From Atherix ibis (taxonomy: Eukaryota; Arthropoda; Insecta; Diptera; Athericidae), in contig OY282606.1 in the NCBI GenBank assembly GCA_958298945.1, forward strand, positions 55,317,920-55,381,919: 64,000 nt of DNA. Direction: 5' to 3'. A program made the position numbers and the translations under genes. Below are positions 24,901 to 34,733 of the stretch, in pieces (within the stretch, counting starts at the first letter, position 1; each line of letters opens with the position of its first letter). The notes beneath the pieces are model-generated. The model was not told where the DNA came from. It did not search any database and worked only from the letters and a program-made list of their open reading frames with translations.

Positions 24901-27900
24901 TAATTGAGTTTTTGGCAATTTACCATGCTAAATTTGTTTATTTATTATTTTCAGTAAATGCATACTTTTATATCTTAGTTAATACACATATACTTCGTAC
25001 GTTTTAAAAATGATTCTGAAATTTATTTTTATATTTAAAAAGGCATGTTAAGAGACATGTAGCTATAAATGACAGAATTACATATCTTTTCATTAAGAAC
25101 ATTTCAGTGTCATGGTCAAATAAATAAAAGAAATATTTCTGAAAAATTAATTTTTTTCAATAATATTTGAAGTCCGTGGTACTGTAAGGTGGCACCTGGC
25201 TCATGTCCAAGGGAACTTACATACAAAAAAAAAAGTTTTTTTTGAATAATTTTTACATAATTTCTCTTAATTATAATATATTGAGATGTCTACACGTGTA
25301 TGCATTTTTCTTAAAAAATTGTTATCCTTTATCACATTTTTGATGATAAATAATACTTTGAAGAAATGTTTAAATTAATCACTTATTTTAACGTAGACGC
25401 GAAGTGCGTATTTTTATTTCTATGATATATAATTTAAAATATTCTATAATTGTAAAGTATTGTATAAAGAATAATCATATTATAATTATTTAAAGATCCA
25501 TATATACATCAAAATAAATTATGTGTATGTACTATATATATTTATTCTTAACATTTATAAGAAAAAATCCTAAATTATCTGCTGTAAATTTTTTTAAAAA
25601 AAGGAAAAACCCTGTTTACTATCTTTTTTTCTGTGCGAAATAATTACTTTTATCAAAAATTACTTTAATTATTTTCTAATAAATAAGATAAGTATTAAGA
25701 TACTTGAAATTTTCTTACAATTAGCACCTCGTGACTACATTGGGAACGCCTTTCGTTTTGTTTACTTAAAAGATTATTTTTATTATATGATAGAACTACT
25801 CGATAGGCCTCTACGCGAAAATTCGATTCACTTATTCGAACATATTTTCGTAAAAATACATATTCTGACAAAACACTTCATTATTTTACATAATAAATTA
25901 CTTTTAAGTTACTTTACGAATAAAACTATTTATGAAAATGGATAAACTTAGACAAAACTTGTTCGAAAATACTTTAAATATTAAATAAAAAAAAAACTTG
26001 AAACTCATTTTTCGGATATCTGTTAAAATTAAAAATGTAAACAAAACACATTTCTCCCTTCAAGGAGAATGGCATTTTAAAACTCTCCGAAAGTCGACAA
26101 AATTGATGCGGTAGTTATATAATTCATATTTACGAAATAAGTAAAAAACCAAATTATGATTCCACTTACATATCAAAAGATTCGACTAGCATTCTTTTTT
26201 TTTACTGGTGTTAACGTATCATGTGTGAGGTTTGTCTTCAAAGTTTTGATAACTTCTTCTATCGAGTTCCTATTAAATCTTTGGGCTGAGAAACATGGGC
26301 ACAATGACTTGACTATCTGGTGATGAAAATTTTGAATTATTCTCTACTTTTTATCTGTGTTCTTTATTGCTTACCTAAAAATTAAACTTTCAAATATAAA
26401 AGCAATAACAATTATTAGGAGTAATCGGAAAGATAAATTGATATTATACAGTATTATCTTCAATATTCTGAACAGATAATAAATATTTTTATTATATATT
26501 TTTTTAATATCAATATTTAAATCGTTCAAAGTTATAAGTTATTTTTTAGAAAAATAGAGTGGAGAAATTATTAAAAATATTTTAAAAACTATAAAAATAA
26601 GTAAAATATTTAATTTATTCTAATAGTTTTTAAAATATTTTTAATAATTTCTCCACTCTATTTTTCTCAAAAATAATTTATAACATTTTCATCATTTTAT
26701 GGTTGATAGTCATTATTCTTCTTAAAAATTACCTAAAATCAAACAATGTAAGTTGATCGCTCTTTTCAATGCACATATACATACGTGTACGAATCCCCAA
26801 TATTGAGTGTACTTCACACGGTTGATGTTAACAGCATGTGTGCGGGCAATGAAATTTAAAATTTTTTATTTTTAGCACTAGTCATTTCACAAGAATATAT
26901 ATACATATTATCGTAACTCGTAAATTCATCTATTTTTCAACATACTGATTTTTTATTTTATCTGTATTATCTTTAATAAGTAGTCATCATAATAAAGAAT
27001 GATAAAAAAATAAATTCCAATTTTATTTTTATATGTAGAAATTTATTTTTTAATATTTTTATATTTAGAAAATCTTACATTACAAAGGGGGGCAGTATAT
27101 TTATTACCTTAATTCAAAGAAATGGTTTTCCATTTTCGGTTATTTTCTTCCAAAATTCTAGATTCTGTATAAATTTTGTTTATAAAAAAGAATACTTTTT
27201 AAAGAATAATTTCAAGGAACATAAATTCTGTGAAGTATAGTAATATGTTAAAAAAAGCGATGATGTAAAATTGAATAAATAAAATAAATGCCAAATTAAA
27301 ATAAAAAAAAAAAACTATAAATTGGAACGACAAGTTTAAAAATATACTGAACACTTTTTTTTGCGATTCGATTATACTCGTACTAATGTCTTATTACACT
27401 GTGCATGCATTCAAATGTGCATACTGTTTACATATAAACGTGGGGTTGCACACAACTGGTGCGTGTATCTCGTAAATCATTTTGATTTGTTTTGTACAAA
27501 TGGGGGGCTGTTATATAAAAGTTTTATTTTACTGGATTTATGATAGTATGCTTGTTTACGTGTACTCGTATTTGTTCATGCGGGGTAATTTGAGAATGAT
27601 AAATATGAATTTTCAATTATTTATTTTTGACATGATGATGTGTTATTTTTGTTTAAATTAGCACAATTTATTGAATATCTCGTTTTTGGAAGCAAATAAG
27701 CAAATATGTTTGTACATATGTACTCGTGTATGAGCATTACGATAATTTAGATTATATGTTAGTATTATGTAAAAGGAAACATTGTATTTTATATATTGTA
27801 TAAGAGCATATGTTTAAGTAATTATCATTAAGCATTGTACATAATACTTATTAATAATAAATATATAATCACTAATTTTTTTAAATAGATTAACTTATTT

Positions 27901-30820
27901 AGCACAATCTGAACTGTAAAGAAAGCAAGACATAACCAGATCATATGTGTAATATTATTTAACATTTTATTATCTCTAATAACAAGCTGTGGCTGAAGAG
28001 TAATGAGACTCATTTTTTCCCACTATTTTTTTTATTTGTATATAGTGCTGGAATCGCCCCCAGATTCTCGGTTACACTTATTAGGATGTTATTGATAGTA
28101 CCAAAATGACATTTGTTCAAGTGGTTTTTGAATTTTCAATCGCACTCTAACTAAGATCAGATGAATATCGGGTTGGGAAATGACAGTTATCATATTTCCG
28201 AGAAAAGCTCGTTGATTACGGGGTCTTCTTATATTTTCCTTTTAACGTTCATTATTGAACAATTGTATTGGCATTAAGATTTTGTTTTTTTTTACTTCGC
28301 TTAGCAGATGATCCGTCCCGCTTCATATATCCTACTACTTATTTTTGTGTAACTTATTGTGGTACCATGCTGCGTCCTGTAGGAAGGTGTGGCTTTATGT
28401 CCATTTCAGGGTGTTGTCTTTGTACAATACGGGTGTTTATTTAGGATTAGTTTTTCTTTTCTAAAGCTGGTATTGATATTTTCGTGCTGGCTGATGCCTT
28501 TTTAAGATGTTTTTCAGTACTTTTTTTGTTAAGGAAAGGATAACGGGATAAAGAAAGTAGAATGAAAAGTATAGTGGTTTTTGGGAATTAGCGTAGGACC
28601 ATGCCTCAGTTTGAACCCACAACCGCTTGTATAGTCTAGAAAGAAAAATTTGGTTGACAGTTTTTCCTGGATGGTCTGACCTCACAAGAGCCCTCACTCA
28701 TTCCAAATTTTCATCAGTTTTCAATGTATGGAGACTTCCCTGGATGAAATAAGTTTTAATTACATCATTGACCCTCAGAAAATGTCACTTTGAAACTTTT
28801 GCTCTTGATAAAAAATTTTCTTCGTAGGCTCATTCGAACTATTCGTAAGTTCATGGCACATCCTTGCTCAAAAACTATCGAACAAGACATGATACTAGAT
28901 CACAAATCTCGCTACTTATTCTGCTACAGCTCATTTTTAGTAAATTAAAAAGAATTGTTTTATTTATAATATGGTCACTTTTACCAAAAAATTTTTTTTA
29001 TTAATAAGATATTGTAATTATTTAATTTAATTTATAAATTCAAATTTTGTTTTTTAGTTTATCCTCAACTCAAAGCAATAATACGGCCTTATCGCAGAGA
29101 CCCAAACAGAGCCACATATCAGACATAAGTTCACCACTGATACAGGTTTGTTATCAAAGTAATGAATTTTTTTTTCTTATTTATTATTATTTGAAATCTT
29201 TTCGAAATAGGCGGATGGTGATAACAAAGTTTTGAAGCTCAGGTTTGATGTTAGCCAGTATGTTCCTGAAGAAATCGTTGTTAAGACAGTTGATAACAAA
29301 TTATTGGTGAGTTATTTGTTTGTGAAAATTTTTTTCCATAATAAAAATAATTTTTTTTTATAAATATATATAGCTTACGAAATATGCTCTTATAAATTTT
29401 TCTTTGCTATTTTGGGATTATTTAATAGTTTTTTTCTAACAAGAGATACACAGATAATGAAGAAATTACTTAAGAAAAAGTATATAATAATAATGAAATT
29501 AAACCAATTTTTGTTAATAAAATTTGCTATGATATATAAAATTTTATACAAGGATGCTTGAGCAATTACGAGCGTTAAATTTCTTATATTTTTCTGAAAT
29601 CTTAGATTTTATTCAAAAACAATCACTAAACTGAACTTTATTCCTGTGACACAGCACTATTAAATTTTTATCATTGGATAAGATAAATTCATGTTTTAAG
29701 TTTAAAGAAAATTAATTTAACTTCTGTAAGTATATAATTCAATTTGAATAATATTCTAAGGTGTAATAATATTTAATAAATGCACAATCAATATTGTATG
29801 TTAAGTTTACATCTACAAATTTCGTTAATGTTTACTCTGAAATCAAATGGTATATATTGTAGTTCGTATTATATATTTTACATATTAGAAAATACCTAAT
29901 ATTTTATTTAGAAAAAAAATGGTCTCTATATTTTCTAACTTCTATTTAAAAGCTTATTGATTAAAATATAACGGATGATCTTAAAAAATATGATGCTTAT
30001 TTTAATAAAATGCTAAAAATGGAAGCTCTTGATGCCTTTATTGATACTTGTTATAAACTAAGATTTATTTCTTGCACTTTCTTAATTTTCATGATTTATT
30101 CCTAGTTATAGATATAGTTGATTACTATTTTTAATATCGATTGCACTACGTGTTAAGTATCGGATTCATTATAATACTATACTAATTAAGTATCGGATTC
30201 ATTATTAATAAAAAATAGGGTTCGGACTTTCTATTATTGCAACATCATAATATATTATCCTCTTTTAATATAAAAAACCATCGAGATCCTTTCATTTGTC
30301 ATATATTTTTTATTAAATTTTTCTCTCCTGAATTCTTCTATTTGTTATTTTTTGTTTTGACTGAAATAATACAATAAAAGTGACCACAATTTAATCCATG
30401 GTTTTTTTTATTAAACTCTAACATTATTATTAAAATCATTGTTCATATTACTACGGAAACTTGTCGATTTGGTACTCATACGATTTATTTATACTCAAAC
30501 AATGTGCTGTAATTATATTTTTAATTCCTTGAATGATAAAAAATTATTATATTTATGAATGTATATATTAGAAAAAAAATTATAAACAAATAAGTGAGTA
30601 TTAATTTTATATTTACTTTTAGGTACATGCTAAGCACGAAGAAAAATCCGACACAAAAAGTGTTTACAGAGAGTACAACCGTGAATTCCTTCTGCCAAAG
30701 GGAGTTAATCCAGAATCGATTAGATCATCACTTAGCAAAGATGGCGTCTTAACTGTAGATGCTCCACTCCCACCGCAAATCGCTGGAGGCGAAACAATGA
30801 TACCAATAGCCCACAATTGA
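9796..30820 (+). CDS. HspB8: small heat-shock protein, HspB8 / CG14207 orthologue (four coding exons, 188 aa)
   Basis: ATP-independent holdase chaperone of the alpha-crystallin family. In flies and mammals HspB8 acts in the cytosol with the co-chaperone Starvin/BAG3 in selective autophagy of misfolded proteins. Joining 9796-9980, 29058-29145, 29211-29306 and 30623-30820 gives 188 residues with every junction at GT...AG and the frame kept. Residues 1-61 hold a charged, probably helical N-terminus (IDTEFASIRERFDAEMRKME). The alpha-crystallin domain spans about 97-175 (KVLKLRFDV to GVLTVDAP), with the conserved Arg143 in YREYNREFLLP, equivalent to Arg120 of alphaB-crystallin. The C-terminal I-x-I motif is IPI at 183-185. 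The match to Drosophila CG14207 is close throughout. The odd feature is a first intron of about 19 kb. Confidence 0.93.
12980..13130 (-). pseudogene. mariner-type transposase fragment
   Basis: On the minus strand a short frame reads DTWTLQHDDTHCYMTINKF and continues LSEKGICVVILNP. This resembles the second catalytic-Asp region of mariner/Tc1 transposases (HDNAPxH...FLxxKxIxVxxxPPYSPDL), with the box decayed (HDD for HDN, NP for HP). No terminal repeats were found and the frame is short. It is a relic identified from one motif only. Confidence 0.45.
14520..15625 (-). mobile_element. Tc1-like transposon, decayed, with about 30-bp terminal inverted repeats
   Basis: Flanked by TA at 14518-14519 and 15626-15627. 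The left end (CACTAAAGAACAAAAGTATG then CGACCACTTT) is inverted at the right end (CATTGCAGGCCAAAAGTATG then CGACCACTTT when read on the minus strand). Inside, on the minus strand, are decayed Tc1 transposase blocks: GGSIMV followed by GSFSTDGVEDLVRIEGIL and EQYLYILETKVFP (about 14920-15060), preceded by a degenerate WSDE region (about 15140). Many stops and frameshifts make it inactive. Total 1106 bp, shorter than a usual 1.6-kb Tc1, so it has probably lost internal sequence. Confidence 0.85.
18598..18712. repeat. foldback (MITE-like) element
   Basis: The left arm ATTTTATCAATATCTGCTTA continuing TGCAACTTGCTTAT is repeated in inverted form at the right (ATAAGCAAGTTGCATAAGCA continuing GGTATTGATAAAAT), with further partial pairing inward. 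Almost the whole 115 bp can fold into one hairpin. No coding content. Confidence 0.8.
20606..20815 (+). mobile_element. solo mariner terminal fragment
   Basis: Begins ACGAGGTCTGATCAAAAAGT then ATCGCGAATTTT, which resembles the terminal inverted repeat of a widespread insect mariner group. About 180 bases of GC-richer untranslated sequence follow (including GCTGCTTTGCTTTCACGTG), then AT-rich DNA resumes. The transposase and the other end are missing. Confidence 0.5.
21735..21950 (+). repeat. tRNA-derived SINE, copy 2
   Basis: Box A-like TTAGTGTGCTAGAC at 21738-21751 and a perfect box B GGTTCGAATCC at 21771-21781 sit within a T-arm (GTGGGTTCGAATCCCAC). The conserved body follows: CCTACGCTAATTCCCAA, CTTGTCCCGCTATCCTTT, TAGTGTTGTGGC and ACTAATGTTACTTGAAAT. 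It is the best-preserved box B of the four copies. Confidence 0.8.
22610..22825 (+). repeat. tRNA-derived SINE, copy 3
   Basis: Identical in layout to copy 2, with box A at 22613-22626 and box B at 22646-22656. It was produced by the local tandem duplication rather than by separate retrotransposition. Confidence 0.8.
24371..24486 (+). repeat. two-copy tandem repeat, about 60 bp
   Basis: CGTTTTGGATAAAGTCTTAA continuing AGGCATTT...CCTAATTAAGAGCAATTGTG occurs at about 24371 and again at about 24431, differing by a few bases near the middle. Confidence 0.8.
25795..26106 (-). repeat. dispersed non-coding repeat, shared ends with the segment inside the Helitron
   Basis: Read on the minus strand it starts near CAATTTTGTCGACTTTCGGA continuing GAGTTTTAAAA, and ends near GTAGAGGCCTATCGAGTAG. 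Similar ends in the same order occur at about 36065-36090 and 36892-36918, within the non-Helitron DNA that replaced the Rep domain. No coding content. The family identity is unknown. Confidence 0.5.
26531..26684. repeat. foldback (MITE-like) element
   Basis: The left arm GTTATAAGTTATTTTTTAGA, then AAAATAGAGTGGAGAAATTA and TTAAAAATATTTTAAAAACTAT, is repeated inverted on the right and ends CAAAAATAATTTATAAC. The arms are about 60 bp around a short AT spacer and are nearly perfect. Confidence 0.85.
28450..28640 (-). repeat. tRNA-derived SINE, copy 4 (degenerate)
   Basis: On the minus strand: a box A remnant (CTAGACTATAC), box B-like GGGTTCAAACT, then CATGGTCCTACGCTAATTCC, CAAAAACCA, TTCATTCTACTTT and CGTTATCCTTT as in the other copies. 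It diverges after this and lacks the TAGTGTTGTGGC tail. Confidence 0.65.
28640..28730 (-). pseudogene. possible mariner helix-turn-helix relic
   Basis: On the minus strand a short stretch reads TDENLEWVRALVRSDHPGK then TVNQ. This is similar in style to the segment of mariner transposases linking the two helix-turn-helix motifs (ENVxxVxxLVxxDRRLT). No catalytic region, ends or further support were found. Confidence 0.25.
29058..29145 (+). CDS. HspB8: HspB8 coding exon 2
   Basis: Follows a TTTTGTTTTTTAG acceptor and encodes LSSTQSNNTALSQRPKQSH then ISDISSPLIQ after the split Ser codon. It ends CAG before donor GTTTGT at 29146. The end ISDISSPLIQ is the conserved block just before the alpha-crystallin domain. 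Confidence 0.92.
29211..29306 (+). CDS. HspB8: HspB8 coding exon 3
   Basis: Preceded by acceptor TTTTCGAAATAG and followed by donor GTGAGT. Encodes ADGDNKVLKLRFDVSQYVPE then EIVVKTVDNKLL, the first strands of the alpha-crystallin domain. The 32 codons are in phase 0 at both ends. Intron 2 is only 65 bases long. Confidence 0.93.
29307..30622 (+). other. HspB8 intron 3
   Basis: A GTGAGT...TTTTAG intron of about 1.3 kb, AT-rich. It contains a short direct repeat (TAAGTATCGGATTCATTA at about 30154 and 30188) and nothing else recognised. Confidence 0.85.
30623..30820 (+). CDS. HspB8: HspB8 coding exon 4
   Basis: Follows acceptor TTACTTTTAG. Encodes VHAKHEEKSDTKSVYREYNR (with the conserved Arg), then EFLLPKGVNPESIRSSLSKD, GVLTVDAPLP, and ends PIAHN at TGA 30818-30820. 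It holds the second half of the alpha-crystallin domain and the C-terminal I-x-I motif. Confidence 0.94.
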   Translation, partial: VHAKHEEKSDTKSVYREYNREFLLPKGVNPESIRSSLSKDGVLTVDAPLPPQIAGGETMIPIAHN

Positions 30821-30847
30821 AACGCTTTTTAAAGTGCAATTCTTTTA

Positions 30848-30882
30848 CTTATTATTATTATTATTATTATATTATTATTGTG
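30848..30882 (+). repeat. (TTA)n microsatellite in the HspB8 3' UTR
   Basis: About ten consecutive TTA/ATT units with one slippage, immediately after the stop codon. Confidence 0.8.
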
Positions 30883-30979
30883 TCATCAATTTTATAGAAA
30901 ATTTTCTGTCAACATCGATATCGAAAAAACACATGTACTCACGCATCAGAAAAAATGCAATTGATTGTTATTAACATAA

Positions 30980-31004
30980 AATAAAACAGCATAAATTAAA
31001 TAAA
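30980..31004 (+). terminator. HspB8: HspB8 polyadenylation signals
   Basis: AATAAA at 30980-30985 and again at 30999-31004, about 160-185 bases after the stop codon, are the first canonical poly(A) signals of the gene. In this AT-rich DNA AATAAA is common by chance, so the site used is not certain. Confidence 0.55.
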
Positions 31005-31814
31005 AAATGAAATAATAATAAAAATAATCAATTTTAAATATGCACATTGGTCTAACTGTTTTTATACTCATTTTATAAACATTTTAGGTGATTTTTTCTT
31101 TGCAAATGATAATTTTTAATGCTGCAACATATACACTTGAATATTTGTATTTTAAAATTTATATAAAAGCAATATTTACTCTAAAAGTAATTGTTATTAA
31201 CAAATATTTTATGCTAAGGTGTTTTTTTTTTATAGAAGATAGATAAGAGAAAGTAATTTTTCGACAATTTGTGAAATATCCTGAAAATAGTAAAACTTTT
31301 AACGTGTCATGTAATTAATATCCATTTTATAAATTTTATTGCAAAGTATACATATTAAAAAAATTATTTGTATGAAAAAGTAACCAACTATTTAAATTAA
31401 ATTTATTTTACTGTACAATTATTCTCTAAATGTTCATAAATTTTCTTTTGGGAAAATAGTTTCCTTGCTGTTTTTTATTTTAGTTAAATAATGCTCTGTA
31501 AAATAAAATAAAAAACAAATAAAATAAAATAATTTTTTTCACACAGTTATTTATTAGAGCACAAAATTTAATCTACAAATATTTCGATAATAAAGTTTGT
31601 AGCATTTTTTTAAAATACTTGTTTTCTTTTCAATATATTTTCAGAATATCTCCCATTTGATTATATTCAAAAAATACATTAATTTATTATCTGACTTGAT
31701 TTATTCTTTTTGAAAACCCCTTTTTTAATTTGCCTTATCAATGGCTTTGTAATGAGTAATACACTCACTCTTTTCATTTCTTGTAACATTTATACAAGAA
31801 ATGTATATGTATAG

Positions 31815-31868
31815 AATATCTATACTCCACTCCCTATACAAGAAATGTATATAGGGAGTATAGATATT
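31815..31868. repeat. imperfect palindrome
   Basis: AATATCTATACTCC...TATAC at the left is matched inverted by GTATATAGGGAGTATAGATA at the right, with a five-base bulge. TACAAGAAATGTATA is also directly repeated at about 31792 and 31838. Confidence 0.7.
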
Positions 31869-32123
31869 TACTGAAAGTAATGACAGATCTCTGCAAAATT
31901 CCGTTCTCCATACTGCGATAAGCTGAGTCGTATCCATTTATTCGCACCACAGATATTATCTGTTGTCAAACCGTAAATGTTCTACAAATCTTGTAGTGTT
32001 TCACTATCGATCCAAAACTCTACCAATCTGTGACGGAAAATCCGAATAGAAACCTTATCCAAATCTAAAGAAAGATATACAAACCATTTTTGTTCCATAT
32101 TTATGAATTTCATTTATATATTA

Positions 32124-32239
32124 TTTCTGTCGACCGGAAACATAATTTTTTTTTTTAAATTTTATTAAGGAAAATTTATCTGTGCTATTATTAAGACAAA
32201 TAAAAATTAAAAAGAAATTATGTTTCCGGGCGACAGAGA
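32124..32239. repeat. MITE-like element with about 22-bp inverted repeats
   Basis: CTGTCGACCGGAAACATAAT at 32127 is matched inverted at 32215-32236 (ATTATGTTTCCGGGCGACAG), around an AT-rich centre of about 65 bases. No coding content. No clear target duplication was seen. Confidence 0.7.
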
Positions 32240-33755
32240 TTTGCTCGGATCATCAAATTTGTTTTAAAATAAAACTGAACAAGTGTATTTTTTGAATATA
32301 ATAACTAAGAATTTATTTTTGTATAAAATTTTCAACTATTTTAGTCCTTATATTTTCACTTTGACGTAATTTTAATCGGTAAACCTGCTGATATTATAGA
32401 TTATGTTAGACTTTTACTTTTATTGATGAAATGGTATGAAACCTACGGAGGTAAGGTATAAATCATTTTTAATTCGTGGTCTCCTATTCTTCATGAAATC
32501 TGTTATAAACGTGTTGTTTTAAAAACATAGTAATGTTCATTATATCTCACTTATCAAATTTTAAACATGATATTGACAAACTGCTTGGAGTAGATTAGAG
32601 TGCTGTATTTGAAAGCAACACAATCATAGATTCAATTTTGGTCAAAGAGACAGAAGATTTTTTTGAAAGTACTAACAATCATATACCTAGTCGTACTGAA
32701 CAAAATAATCCTGATGAAACATTTATAACAGACACTGCCATCAAATATTTGATGATAAGTCAGACCATAGAAATTTGTTAATTATATATGTTTAAGAAAT
32801 ATATGTATCTTCTGACGCCTTTTACCAAATTCGCAAGAAATGTTAGTAACCGTAGTTCGATATGTTTGTTAATTTAGTAAAAGAGCCTTAATAAATATCA
32901 ATATAATTTATAATTACGCATAGAAAACGGGTTCTTTTATTATTATTTAATCCTTCTCATTTAAATATTAATTTCTATACTATTAACGGGAAATGTTTTT
33001 TTTATTAATCCTACAAAATAGTTCTCACAAATTAGTTTATTTAAGATTATTAGAAAAAGAAAAATCAAATTAAGAACGTGATTTTTAGTTGGTAAAAATC
33101 CCTCCCAGTTGGCTGTTCAAAGATTTTCCACAAAAAATTAAATTCTAACAAGTGCAAGTATAATACGTGTATATTAAAAAATTAGTTCGGAAACTACTAA
33201 GACAATAGAATTATATATTAATTATTGTTGTAAATAATTTAAATTATAAATTATTAACAGACATATATATTTATATATGCCATAACTTCAAGCAACCTGT
33301 TCCCTTGTTCTAATGAATACACGTTGAATTAGCTGCGCAAATTCCTCAATTTGTACAAACATCAGAAATCAAAGCAAATATTGTGGATCAGAAATATCAA
33401 AATCGATATCAACTGCTTATTATTTAAAACATGGAATTTTAACGGGAATATAAAAAAAACTTTATTAAAATGTTATGCAACTTCGAAATAATTGTGCAAT
33501 CGAATATACTACAATATTTTCAATTTCCCCTCATTAAACTTTCCTGATAAATTGTGTACATGTAGCATTTTAAGTTGTATTTTGGTAATAAACTTTTAAC
33601 TTACTCTCTTAGATTTCATAAAATCTGAGCGCAAGCCAGAAAATTTCAATGAGCAGCAACATTTGTCTGTTGAAACTTGAAAAAAGCTAAGTCCGGCGAA
33701 TACGCCATACACGGAACTTTTTCAAAACAAAATTATTTTCAAATAATAAATGAGA

Positions 33756-33820
33756 AAATATGGCAGAACTCTGCTCACCACACACATACAGTGTGTGGTG
33801 AGCAGAGTTCTGCCATATTT
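33756..33820. repeat. perfect 30-bp-arm hairpin
   Basis: Bases 33756-33785 (AAATATGGCAGAACTCTGCT...) and 33791-33820 are exact reverse complements separated by ATACA. This is the longest perfect short-loop hairpin noticed in the window, and the arms are less AT-rich than the surroundings. Confidence 0.9.
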
Positions 33821-34733
33821 AAAAGAAGTAAATATTTTCTTTTTTTCTTTCCCATTGCATCAAATGTTAGCTAACTTCTACTTTTGCCGTACAGCGCAAA
33901 CAATGTTAGATATACATAATATTTCAGTTTTCTGCTTAGCCATTTTGCATTGAAAATCGTAAAAAAGGTTTGGGTTCATGCAATATGCGGCGATCATGCA
34001 TTATTCGTGAGGATGTATTAGCTGACGATTATTTATTTATTTTCGTATTTCGTACCGTTGCATTAATGATAATCTATATATATAAAAATGAATTCCTGTT
34101 TGTATGCGTGCCTTAAACTCCAAAACTACTCGGCGGATCGAACTAAAATTTTGGTCAAGAATAATGTGTGGCGAAAGCTGAGCATAGATATAATAGTACG
34201 ATAGGTGGCGCGCGCGTAATATTGACAGTATCAAATATGATGAAAATGCCACAAAGATGCTTGACATATTGTGTGCCTGTGTTTGTGCATGATTCAATTG
34301 ACATTTCAATTTAGTTGAATGCAAATAACAAAAAGGAAAAATATATTTTTCATGCGAAACAATAATTTAAGTGTAACATATTTCATTCACTTCCATTCCG
34401 ATTTATAGTGAGTGAAATAGCATTTTATCTTCAAAAAAGTGATCAAATCGAATTATAATACAATAAATTGTTAAAGTATTTAGTACGTCGGCGCGACGTA
34501 TTTTCGTTCATCGAATTGGCGTTTCGTTTCATTTGGATTGGGTGACACCGCCGTACACAGGCAAACAAAATAAACAAATTATAATGTGAGAGAATTATTG
34601 GAATGCATTTTATTTTGAAAAGTGATCGATTCAAACCATAAATCGTTTTTAATTTTCAATTACCCAACGAATAATTTTCTTTCTTAATTAATCATAGTAA
34701 ATCGAATATCCACTGATTAAATTAAATTATACG

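Larger units (their letters stand above)
9981..29057 (+). other. HspB8 intron 1, about 19 kb, filled with repeats
   Basis: Bounded by a GTAGAA donor and a TTTTTTAG acceptor. Apart from the listed elements (Tc1-like transposon, two mariner fragments, two foldbacks, three SINE copies, a large tandem duplication, a 60-bp tandem repeat) it is AT-rich with no supported exon. Gene-free stretches at about 9985-12975, 13135-14515, 15630-18595, 18715-20600, 20815-21610, 23395-24365, 24490-25790, 26110-26530 and 26690-28445 hold nothing I recognise. A moderately GC-richer patch at 11300-11720, with four tandem GGAT units near 11390-11410, could be an alternative first exon or enhancer, but nothing proves it. 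Confidence 0.85.
31005..34072. other. AT-rich intergenic DNA with several hairpins
   Basis: No gene was recognised between the end of the HspB8 gene and the Helitron. The only structure seen is the three inverted repeats listed separately. Confidence 0.5.

Noticed and set aside
33677..33953. Two overlapping open frames of about 65 codons
   Set aside because: They run across the perfect hairpin and have no family resemblance; the palindrome explains the openness.
34037..34324. Minus-strand frame of 95 codons
   Set aside because: It overlaps the Helitron 5' end in antisense and has no recognisable content.
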